From Treponema sp. (GTDB lineage Bacteria > Spirochaetota > Spirochaetia > Treponematales > Breznakiellaceae): a stretch of DNA of 12,850 bases. The translations under genes and the position numbers were made by a program. This document shows, piece by piece, positions 7,077-12,603 of the stretch. Each line of letters opens with the position of its first letter. The stretch's first letter is position 1. The stretch is taken from positions 1 through 12,850 of the forward strand of contig JAISND010000061.1 in NCBI GenBank assembly GCA_031276615.1, written 5' to 3'. The notes below the pieces were generated by a model, which saw only the letters and a program-made list of their open reading frames with translations, ran no database searches and had not been told where the DNA came from.

Positions 7077-8354
7077 CTAATGAAATCTGGTTTTTTCGTT
7101 TTCCAGGTTTGCCGTTTCTATCACCATTGACCCGCTCCGCAGGGTATAGGCCAGGGGAACGGGATTGCAGCCCCCCTTGAAGCCGATGGTGGAGATGTTC
7201 ATCACCACGTCGCAGAGCCGGCAGATGACTTCGTTTTTCCGCTCATAGTAGCCCGTGGGGCCGCAGATGTCGCAGGCGTCAAGCCCCACCCCGTAGGCCG
7301 CGGCGTTTTTTTTGATCACGATGAAGCGCACCCCGGTACTGTCCGAGGCGGTATAGACAAAACGGTGAAGGTGGCCGTCCTCCACCTGGCTGACGGGGAT
7401 GAGAATCTCGTCCCCCGCGACGGTCATGGGTTCCGCCGGGGAAAGTTCCACCCCCCGCCCGGTGTAGTCCCTGATGACCGTAACGGCCAAAACTGAAAAG
7501 GCAAACCCCAGCGCCACGGTAAAACACCAGCGCCGGTTTGCCCGGAGGCCGGCCCGTATCTTCCTGCCCTCGGCGGGATTTTTCCCGGCGGGCGGGCGTC
7601 CAAGACCGCCGGCGAACAGGATAAGGGGAAGCAGAAAACCCGTCCCCATAAGCAGGTAGAGAAAAACAATATTGTTATTGACCGCCGCGATGATGATCCG
7701 GAAGATCCAGCGGATCATGGGGATGATGCGCCGGGCCAGGAGGAACTGCACGATGACGATCGCCTGATTGCAGATATTTACGAGAAGGGCAATGGTAAGC
7801 AGAACCTTCAAAAGCCTGGGGTCCGTCTCCCGGCCGGTTTTGTACAGGGCCAGGGCGCTGAGCGTAACCACCAGCAGCCCCAGGGTAAAACCGATGAGCT
7901 TGAACAGGAAATCGGTGCTGACTATGCTTTCCCCGGCCAGGGCAAATTCCGCGGGATAGAGAAAAACGGCGGGCAGGGCGTAGAGCAGCAGCGCCGCCAT
8001 AAGGAAAGCCCTTGTCCAGCCGGGAAGGGCCTCCGCCAGGGAAGGCCGCTTTTTCAGAAAGGGTATTTTCCCCAGGGGTTTTTGCGGTATTCCCCACAAA
8101 AAAAGAACGGAGAGAATTCCGGACAGGAGGGCGAAAAACAGAATCCAGGTGTTAAAAAAACCCCGGTGGATAAGGGCGGTGGTCCGGCGCAGTACCGCGA
8201 TCACAAGGGCCGCTCCCGCGCCGGCGGCGCAGCCCCGGAGGGCCGTCCGCTTCCGGTTCTCGCCGCCTTCCCTGTCCAATACAGCCCACAGCAGGGCTGT
8301 CAGTATCCCGGTACCCGACAGATTCTCGATCACCTGGATGAGGTATCTCAGCAT
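7077..8354 (-). CDS. DUF2318 membrane protein with C-terminal extracytoplasmic Cys cluster (FetA/Cj1660-like)
   Basis: 425 residues from the ATG at 8354 (AAAGGA six bases upstream). The open frame extends to 8456, but that extension is not membrane-like and lies in a repeat-rich spacer. About eight hydrophobic helices fill residues 1-298. The rest is an extracytoplasmic DUF2318 domain with GHLHRF (His328, His330), CDIC (Cys361, Cys364), CRLC (Cys378, Cys381) and GGCNPVPL (Cys396). The two CxxC pairs plus the GGCNP box are the family signature and look like a metal or Fe-S site. In FetMP/Cj1658-type loci the same protein follows FTR1 and P19. It may be a redox or metal relay working with the FtsX module and the FMN lipoprotein; that role is inferred. 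Confidence 0.9.
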   Translation of the reverse strand: MLRYLIQVIENLSGTGILTALLWAVLDREGGENRKRTALRGCAAGAGAALVIAVLRRTTALIHRGFFNTWILFFALLSGILSVLFLWGIPQKPLGKIPFLKKRPSLAEALPGWTRAFLMAALLLYALPAVFLYPAEFALAGESIVSTDFLFKLIGFTLGLLVVTLSALALYKTGRETDPRLLKVLLTIALLVNICNQAIVIVQFLLARRIIPMIRWIFRIIIAAVNNNIVFLYLLMGTGFLLPLILFAGGLGRPPAGKNPAEGRKIRAGLRANRRWCFTVALGFAFSVLAVTVIRDYTGRGVELSPAEPMTVAGDEILIPVSQVEDGHLHRFVYTASDSTGVRFIVIKKNAAAYGVGLDACDICGPTGYYERKNEVICRLCDVVMNISTIGFKGGCNPVPLAYTLRSGSMVIETANLENEKTRFH

Positions 8355-8559
8355 GCTGTTCCTTTCTTCAAAATAGTGAAAAAATGAAGAGCGGGGGAAG
8401 CGGGGTAATAACTTCACCGCCTTTAGCCTGCTCCCGCTCCACCCTTCACTTTTCAACAGGGCCGCTTTTCCAAAATCATGGTCCTTCCGGATCAGCGGAT
8501 TTTGAAAAAGCCTCTATAAGATTTGTCCGTGAACCCGGTTCCCGGACAAATCCGTTCTG
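8355..8559 (-). repeat. Repeat-rich spacer between the P19 and DUF2318 genes
   Basis: 205 nt without a supported gene, unusually long inside this otherwise compact operon. In transcription order it holds: a near-perfect hairpin at 8520-8552 (listed separately); a second stem of 13 pairs between 8498-8510 and 8465-8477 with one G-U pair in the RNA, enclosing a small UCC-GGAA-GGA stem with a GNRA-type loop; and a longer imperfect inverted repeat between 8433-8455 and 8376-8395 (AGCGGG next to TGAAG and TGAAAA in both arms). It ends with the SD of the DUF2318 gene. It may set different expression levels for the first two genes and the rest, or be a dispersed palindromic element. Confidence 0.6.
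8520..8552 (-). terminator. Strong stem-loop just after the P19 stop (attenuator or mRNA-stabilising hairpin)
   Basis: Arms GATTTGTCCG (8520-8529) and CGGACAAATC (8543-8552) pair perfectly. After one mismatch the inner bases GAACC/GGTTC continue the stem to about 15 pairs. It starts 7 nt after the P19 stop. The transcript continues TTATAGAGG with no U run, so it is not a typical intrinsic terminator. A 3'-end protecting or processing hairpin is more likely. Confidence 0.55.
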
Positions 8560-9153
8560 TTACCAGGCCGGGCCGGCGTAGTCTACCGTCCACTCCGCCT
8601 TCAGGGGCGCGCCCCAGAACCTGCCGGGAACTCCGGTTTCCTGATCCACGTGGAGCACGTAACCCTGGGCCTCGGGGTTCTGGATGAAGAACCGTACCGT
8701 GTAGGTCCCCGGTCCGCCGGAGCCGGGCAGTTTGACATTGGCGCCGTAGTGGGGGCCGTCGCTGGCGTTCATGGGCATGAAGGTGCCCTCAACCTTTTCC
8801 CCGGTAGATCGGACAATCTCGTAGCTGACCGTCAGGTTGGGCACAAAGTCCCCCACCCCGTAGCCAAGATCGTTTTCCAGGGCGGAAATATCCGCTTCCA
8901 TGTGCATGTCCGACTGGGACGCGGGAAGCCCCGCGGCGGCGGGAAGCATGTCCACGGGCTGGAAATAAACTCCCGCCACGTTGAGGGGGCCCAGCTCAAA
9001 ATCGTCCCCCAGGGGGAATTCCTCAAAGCCGGCGGCCTCGCCGGGGTTTACCGTGCTCTCGGGGCGTGTTCCGCCCTGCTGTCCGCCGCCGGCAAAGGCC
9101 GCGGAAGCGCACGCCGCAATCAAAAGAAGTACCATCAGATTTCTGATTTTCAT
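8560..9153 (-). CDS. P19/Tp34/FetP-family periplasmic iron-uptake metal-binding protein
   Basis: 197 residues. The signal peptide can be read two ways: a lipobox IAAC with Cys15 (the treponemal homologue Tp34 is a lipoprotein), or signal peptidase I cleavage at AFA|GGGQQ. The mature P19 domain has the family's metal ligands, matched by spacing to Campylobacter P19: His84 and Glu86 in DMHMEADI, Met128 and His135 in MPMNASDGPHYG (seven apart as in P19), and His168 in LHVDQETGV. All five are conserved. Members are homodimers that bind Cu2+ and probably hand iron to FTR1. The SD AAGGAG is seven bases before the ATG. It is 79 nt downstream of FTR1, the standard fetM-fetP order. Confidence 0.93.
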   Translation of the reverse strand: MKIRNLMVLLLIAACASAAFAGGGQQGGTRPESTVNPGEAAGFEEFPLGDDFELGPLNVAGVYFQPVDMLPAAAGLPASQSDMHMEADISALENDLGYGVGDFVPNLTVSYEIVRSTGEKVEGTFMPMNASDGPHYGANVKLPGSGGPGTYTVRFFIQNPEAQGYVLHVDQETGVPGRFWGAPLKAEWTVDYAGPAW

Positions 9154-9176
9154 TGTACCACTCCTTGTAAATTATT

Positions 9177-9198
9177 CTCATGGTCTTAAGACCTTGAG
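9177..9198. promoter_or_regulatory. 22-bp palindrome in the FTR1-P19 gap
   Basis: The core GGTCTTAAGACC (9182-9193) is a perfect 12-bp palindrome. Beyond one T/T mismatch on each side it continues as CTCA / TGAG, so 10 of 11 base pairs are symmetric. It lies in the 79-nt gap, upstream of the P19 SD. No promoter is clear beside it. It could be an RNA hairpin (GGTC-TTAA-GACC) separating the two cistrons or a protein-binding site. Confidence 0.5.
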
Positions 9199-9232
9199 TT
9201 GTTACCCAAAATATTCACACAGGCGAAGGCTG

Positions 9233-10762
9233 TTACGCCGCCGCCGCGGGTTTCATCCGTTTTCCCCGCCGGAACTGGATTATAAAGGTGAAAACCGTAA
9301 GCCCCAGCAGCGCAATCTGGGGGACAAGGGTTTCCAGGGTGGGATAGATCCCCAGAATGTCAACGGAAATACCTCCGGGTATCGGGGTAACGGGGATCAC
9401 GTTCCCTTCCTGAAGCTCCTTGACGCCGTTACCCGCAAAGGTAATGGACATGACAAAAAGCAGGATGCTCGTACCCAGGAAAAAGGGCTTCAGGGGGATA
9501 CGGATGCTTAAAGCCCGGATCAAAATGTAGACGACCACCAGGGCGGCCGCGCCCACTCCCAGTCCCGCCCAGATCATGTTGAGGTAAGTCCGGGTATTGG
9601 CCAGAAGCGCCTGGTAGAAGAGTATCGTCTCGGCCCCCTCCCGGAAAACCGCCAGGAAGGCGGCAAAGGCCAGGGAAAACACGCTGCCCCGGGCCAGGGA
9701 AGCCTGCACTTTACCTTCGATGTAATTGGACCACGCTTCCGCCTCGGCCTTGGAAACCATCCAGTTGCTGACGTAAAAAAGCACCGCCACCGCCAGCAGC
9801 ATGGTAGCCCCTTCGATGATTTCCTGGTTCTGCCCCCCGGCAACGCTGGTTATCCGGTTCAGTACCCAGGCCATGACAACGCTTACCCCCAGGGCGATAA
9901 GGGAACCCCAATACACCGGGGGGGTACTCTTCCGGTTGCCGCTTTTGACGAGGTAGGCGATGATGGCCCCCACGATGAGGATGGCCTCGAAGCCCTCCCG
10001 GAGGATAATCAGCAGCGAACCCAGAAACACCCCCAGGGCGCTCTCCACCCTGCTGTCCAGCGCGGCCGCGTCCTCCCTGAGGTAGGCCGCCAGGATGTCA
10101 AGGCTTTCCTTCACCGCCGGATCGGCGTCGCCCCGGTTTATGGCCTTCTTGGCGGCGCTGAACTGGTATTCCACCGTGCTGGCCCGCTCGCCGGAAATAC
10201 GGGTCAGCACGATCTTCTCAAAGCCGAGTTTCTCGTAATATTGAAAATAAGCGACATCCACCTCATCCTTGGCGCCCCGCGCGTTCCCCGCAAGGTAAAG
10301 CTCGTAGGCCTTTTCCAGATGGACGGCCATTTCCTCCGCGGTTTTGGTCCAGTTTACCGTTACCGCCGCGGGCTCCTCCTTCCCGTCAAGCCGCCGCGCG
10401 GTTACCGAGAGAAGGTGGTTAAGCTGGTTAAAATCATCCCGTATTTCCTTTTGGGACTTGCCGGTGTCCAGGGAGGTTTTGACGTAGTCAAACCATTCGT
10501 CTATGTTGTCCGCCCGGGCGCCGGAAACAAGGGACCGGACATTTTGCTCGAAGTCTCCCCGGTAGTGTTCCGCGTAGGCCCTGTCTATCCGCTCCCGCGC
10601 CCCCTCAATATCGCCGGCCACAAAGCAGTAATAGGCATCGCTCAGGACAAGGCGCATTTCCCGTTCCTTCCCTTCCCAGTACCCGGCGTCGGCAGACACC
10701 GGCAATGAAACCAGGGAAAGGCACAACAGGGCCAGGACGGGGAAAGCTATCCTTTTACGCAA
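9233..10762 (-). CDS. FTR1-family high-affinity iron permease (FetM/EfeU-like) with extracytoplasmic N-terminal domain
   Basis: 509 residues. A signal peptide (cleavage near VSA|DA, about residue 24) precedes an alpha-helical extracytoplasmic domain of about 220 residues made of two similar halves (YYCFVAGDIEGA and YELYLAGNARGA begin them). Then comes an FTR1 membrane domain of about seven helices. The two REGxE iron-transport motifs are present: LREGFEAILIVG (REGFE 255-259) and FREGAETILFYQ (REGAE 374-378). It is the first gene of the iron operon. The start is a TTG at 10762, supported by a perfect AGGAGG seven bases upstream, by MRKRIAFPVL as a proper signal-peptide start, and by the absence of a nearby in-frame ATG. 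It imports ferrous or ferric iron at the inner membrane together with P19. Expression is very likely iron-repressed through the operator at 10777-10792. Confidence 0.95.
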   Translation of the reverse strand: MRKRIAFPVLALLCLSLVSLPVSADAGYWEGKEREMRLVLSDAYYCFVAGDIEGARERIDRAYAEHYRGDFEQNVRSLVSGARADNIDEWFDYVKTSLDTGKSQKEIRDDFNQLNHLLSVTARRLDGKEEPAAVTVNWTKTAEEMAVHLEKAYELYLAGNARGAKDEVDVAYFQYYEKLGFEKIVLTRISGERASTVEYQFSAAKKAINRGDADPAVKESLDILAAYLREDAAALDSRVESALGVFLGSLLIILREGFEAILIVGAIIAYLVKSGNRKSTPPVYWGSLIALGVSVVMAWVLNRITSVAGGQNQEIIEGATMLLAVAVLFYVSNWMVSKAEAEAWSNYIEGKVQASLARGSVFSLAFAAFLAVFREGAETILFYQALLANTRTYLNMIWAGLGVGAAALVVVYILIRALSIRIPLKPFFLGTSILLFVMSITFAGNGVKELQEGNVIPVTPIPGGISVDILGIYPTLETLVPQIALLGLTVFTFIIQFRRGKRMKPAAAA

Positions 10763-10769
10763 TTTCGGA

Positions 10770-10775
10770 CCTCCT
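10770..10775 (-). promoter_or_regulatory. Ribosome binding site deciding the TTG start of FTR1
   Basis: AGGAGG on the minus strand, seven bases before the TTG at 10762. It directly abuts the operator palindrome, leaving a leader of only about 30 nt. Confidence 0.85.
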
Positions 10776-10776
10776 A

Positions 10777-10792
10777 GTTAGCTTAAACTAAC
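10777..10792. promoter_or_regulatory. DtxR/MntR-type operator over the iron-operon transcription start
   Basis: GTTAG-6-CTAAC palindrome with a TTAA centre. 14 of 16 bases are symmetric, and two further pairs match at the outer ends (10774-10775 with 10794-10795). The TTAG/CTAA half-sites resemble DtxR/IdeR boxes. It begins at the predicted start of transcription, just downstream of the -10, so a bound repressor would block initiation. The obvious partner is the DtxR-family gene transcribed divergently from 11377. Confidence 0.75.
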
Positions 10793-10798
10793 AAGAAA

Positions 10799-10827
10799 AA
10801 GATAGCATAAACAAACTTTTGTGTCAA
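10799..10827 (-). promoter_or_regulatory. Sigma-70 promoter of the iron-uptake operon
   Basis: TTGACA (10822-10827), a 17-nt spacer ending TGC, and TATCTT (10799-10804), giving a consensus -35, an ideal spacer and an extended -10. Transcription should start at about 10792. Confidence 0.85.
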
Positions 10828-10957
10828 TAGAGTTTGCGGAATATAACAGGGCACCGGCGTTGCTTTCTGAACGCCAAAATTTCCTCGAAATCCAGCCGTT
10901 TTAAAGACAAGACTAACCAGGGCGCGCAAAGGATACCGCAAGCGCCGATTCTTCCTT

Positions 10958-10987
10958 CCTTCGCGCGCCTTCGTGTACCTTTGTGGT
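10958..10987. repeat. Three-unit 10-bp tandem repeat (CCTTCGTG-type)
   Basis: Units CCTTCGCGCG, CCTTCGTGTA and CCTTTGTGGT follow each other exactly. On the minus strand this reads ACCACAAAGG then TACACGAAGG, a sequence type I know as widely scattered between genes in many bacterial genomes, where it creates spurious NHKGTR-like open frames. Function unknown. Confidence 0.65.
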
Positions 10988-11005
10988 TGAATTTCTTCAA
11001 TAGAG

Positions 11006-11043
11006 AGGTTTTCCCAAAACTGAAGTTTTGGGAAAGCAACCTT
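11006..11043. repeat. Strong hairpin / palindromic element
   Basis: TTTCCCAAAAC (11010-11020), loop TGAA, GTTTTGGGAAA (11025-11035): 11 perfect pairs. After a small bulge the outer AGGTT / AACCT bases (11006-11010, 11039-11043) can extend the stem. There is no U run on either side. It lies between the tandem repeat and the RT relic and may be part of a dispersed element or an old intron end. Confidence 0.6.
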
Positions 11044-11083
11044 AAAGATCGCAGTTTTGCAAGGGTGAAAACCTGAAAGTCAT

Positions 11084-11245
11084 CCCGCCTTGCGGTGTCC
11101 CTTGTTCTTTCTGGCTTACTACACCGTCCGCCATTACTCCGCTCTTGAGGAACTTCTTTATCAAACCTCTCACTGCTTCATCTTTCACCGTCTCCCTCAC
11201 CATCTTTATCAGCAGGTCGTGATTTACCATATCGAAGTATTTCTC
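11084..11245 (-). pseudogene. Remnant of a group II intron-type reverse transcriptase/maturase
   Basis: About 54 codons read EKYFDMVNHDLLIKMV near the 5' end and end with KEQGTPQGG. These are the RT blocks around the YFDxVNHD motif and the TPQGG motif of LtrA-like proteins, about 45 residues apart as in intact enzymes. The YADD catalytic block, the maturase domain and the N terminus are missing. An in-frame stop lies a few codons upstream of EKYFD, and the sequence after TPQGG is unrelated. A few bases further upstream another frame reads PNGGRPNGV, loosely like the PNGGxRPLGIP motif that normally lies about 70 residues earlier, which hints at an internal deletion. Not functional. Confidence 0.8.
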
Positions 11246-11341
11246 TCTGTTTTTCTCTCATGGTTAACCCCATTGGGACGCCCTCCATTCGGCATCCTCA
11301 TTATAATTTGGGTAACATTTTCAATGAGGCAATGCGCGAAC

Positions 11342-11370
11342 TTGACATCCGGGGAAATTGCTTTTATCCT
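11342..11370 (+). promoter_or_regulatory. Promoter of the DtxR-family regulator (leaderless arrangement)
   Basis: TTGACA (11342-11347), a 17-nt spacer and TATCCT (11365-11370). Only six bases separate the -10 from the ATG at 11377, so transcription would begin at or beside the start codon. No SD-like sequence precedes that ATG, which fits a leaderless mRNA. Confidence 0.65.
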
Positions 11371-11376
11371 TGCTGT

Positions 11377-11745
11377 ATGACGCAATCGCTTGAAGATTAC
11401 CTTGAAATGGTCAGTTTCCTTTCGGATGAAGGAGAGGTTCGGGTAACAGACATAGCTTCGCGGCTGGGGGTTTCAAAGCCCTCGGTACTTACGGCGTTGC
11501 GCACCCTTGCGGGGCAGGGGCTTCTTGAGCACGAGCGTTACCGGACCGTAAACCTTACCAAAAAAGGCAGCATTCAGGCCGCGGAGATTCGGGAGCGGCA
11601 TGATTTTCTTACCTCCTTTCTGCAGGAAATTGTGGGGGTAAGTCCCGCCATCGCCGAAAAGGACGCCTGCAAAATGGAGCATCTTCTTTCGGAGGAAACC
11701 CTGAAAAAAATGCGCTCCCTGGTCAAGGCAAAGAAGAAAGCCTGA
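11377..11745 (+). CDS. DtxR/MntR-family metal-dependent transcriptional regulator
   Basis: 122 residues from MTQSLEDYLEMVSFL, the usual family start. A longer frame from 11260 adds 39 residues that run back toward the RT relic and is rejected. A winged helix-turn-helix covers about residues 6-62 (recognition helix near SKPSVLTALRTL), followed by the metal-binding/dimerisation domain. There is no C-terminal SH3-like domain, as in MntR. Predicted metal ligands are Asp7, Glu10, His75, Cys98, Glu101 and His102. Cys98 corresponds to Cys102 of DtxR (Glu99 in MntR), while Asp7/Glu10 are MntR-like. It probably represses the divergent iron operon at the palindrome 10777-10792 when Fe2+ (or Mn2+) is plentiful. 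Translation of the next gene starts within its stop. Confidence 0.9.
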   Translation: MTQSLEDYLEMVSFLSDEGEVRVTDIASRLGVSKPSVLTALRTLAGQGLLEHERYRTVNLTKKGSIQAAEIRERHDFLTSFLQEIVGVSPAIAEKDACKMEHLLSEETLKKMRSLVKAKKKA

Positions 11746-12578
11746 CAAACCCTTCGTTTGAAGCCTACTATCAAAAAATTTACGGGGAACGCTGGGAGGG
11801 CTTCAGGGAGAGTCTCCTCGCTGGAGCCCCCTCCTTTCCGTTTTCGGAAGGACTTAAAACCCCCTACTTTCTGGACTACGCCTCGGTTCTCGCGGCCCGC
11901 TCCCTGCGCCTGCCGGACGGGGCCGCGGATGCCGGCGGCTGCGGCGCGGAGGAGGAATCGGGAGGGCTTGTCCTTGACGCCTGTGCTGCGCCGGGCGGGA
12001 AAAGCCTGGTTATCGCCGCGGCCCTGCCGGCCTCCCTGCGCCTCCTTTCCAACGAGGTTTCGGCCGCCAGGCGGCGCAGACTCGCGGAGGTTCTGGACAG
12101 GCACCTTGACGGGGAAAAGCGCGGCCGGGTAACCGTTTCCGGCTTTGACGCGGCGGCGCAGGGCAGGCGGAAAAGCGAACATGGCCGCTTCGCCGCCATT
12201 CTCCTTGACGCGCCCTGTTCAAGCGAGGCCCATGTGCTCAAAGACCCGAAGGCCCTTGGGGCATGGACGCCGGCCCGTCCCCGCTTCCTGCGCGGGAGGC
12301 AGTGGGCGCTCCTCTCCTCGGCCTTTCTGCTGCTCAAGCCGGGAGGCTCCCTGGTCTACGCCACCTGCGCCCTCGATGGCGCAGAAAACGACGGCGTAGC
12401 CCGGCGGCTCCCCGAAAAATACGGGGACGATGCGATCCTTGACCCGCCCGGTTTTTCCGAGGGGGAGGCTACCGAATTCGGAAGGATAATCCTGCCGGAC
12501 AGGGACGGCGGCCGGGGGCCCATGTATGTGGCGCGTTTCAGGAAAAGGGGTCCGGCGGGGATCGCTGCGCACACGTAA
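11742..12578 (+). CDS. RsmB/NOP2/Sun-family RNA (cytosine-5) methyltransferase
   Basis: 278 residues, S-adenosylmethionine-dependent m5C RNA methyltransferase. N-terminal FEAYYQKIYGERWEG (about 6-20), motif I DACAAPGGKS (79-88), motif IV LLDAPCSS with the PC dipeptide (Cys159), and motif VI YATCALDGAEND with the catalytic TC (Cys209). It lacks the NusB-like domain of RsmB and the C-terminal PUA of RsmF, so the exact rRNA/tRNA target is open. The frame is open back to a stop at 11601 but has no ATG, GTG or TTG before conserved sequence begins. The best start is CTG at 11742, overlapping the regulator's TGA (CTGA). The CTG start is inferred; a programmed or sequencing frameshift from the regulator is the alternative. 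Not obviously linked to metal uptake. Confidence 0.85.
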   Translation: MTNPSFEAYYQKIYGERWEGFRESLLAGAPSFPFSEGLKTPYFLDYASVLAARSLRLPDGAADAGGCGAEEESGGLVLDACAAPGGKSLVIAAALPASLRLLSNEVSAARRRRLAEVLDRHLDGEKRGRVTVSGFDAAAQGRRKSEHGRFAAILLDAPCSSEAHVLKDPKALGAWTPARPRFLRGRQWALLSSAFLLLKPGGSLVYATCALDGAENDGVARRLPEKYGDDAILDPPGFSEGEATEFGRIILPDRDGGRGPMYVARFRKRGPAGIAAHT

Positions 12579-12603
12579 AAACCGGCCGATCCGTCCGGGT
12601 TTT
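12578..12603 (+). terminator. Weak intrinsic terminator after the methyltransferase gene
   Basis: AAAACC-GG, 9-nt loop, CC-G-GGTTTT: eight pairs with one bulged G, ending in four T. It begins at the stop codon. The short T run makes efficiency doubtful. Confidence 0.45.

Larger units (their letters stand above)
10828..11341. other. Divergent intergenic region with repeats and decayed mobile-element DNA
   Basis: No intact gene is supported. From left to right it contains a GGCGTT-8-AACGCC stem (10856-10875), a GGCGC/GCGCC stem (10921-10946), a tandem repeat (10958-10987), a strong hairpin (11006-11043) and a reverse-transcriptase relic (11084-11245, possibly to about 11310). A TATAAT at 11302-11307 has no good -35. 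Small open frames here, such as the one reading FNHKGTRRRAKEG on the minus strand, are translated repeat and are not called. Confidence 0.7.

Noticed and set aside
10824..11076. Open frames on both strands (one reading FNHKGTRRRAKEG)
   Set aside because: They are translations of the tandem repeat and hairpin. Such NHKGTR-like peptides are a known artefact of this repeat type.
11260..11376. N-terminal extension of the DtxR-family regulator
   Set aside because: The 39 extra residues cover the promoter and run toward the RT relic. The family begins at MTQSLEDYLE, and the extension has no usable RBS.
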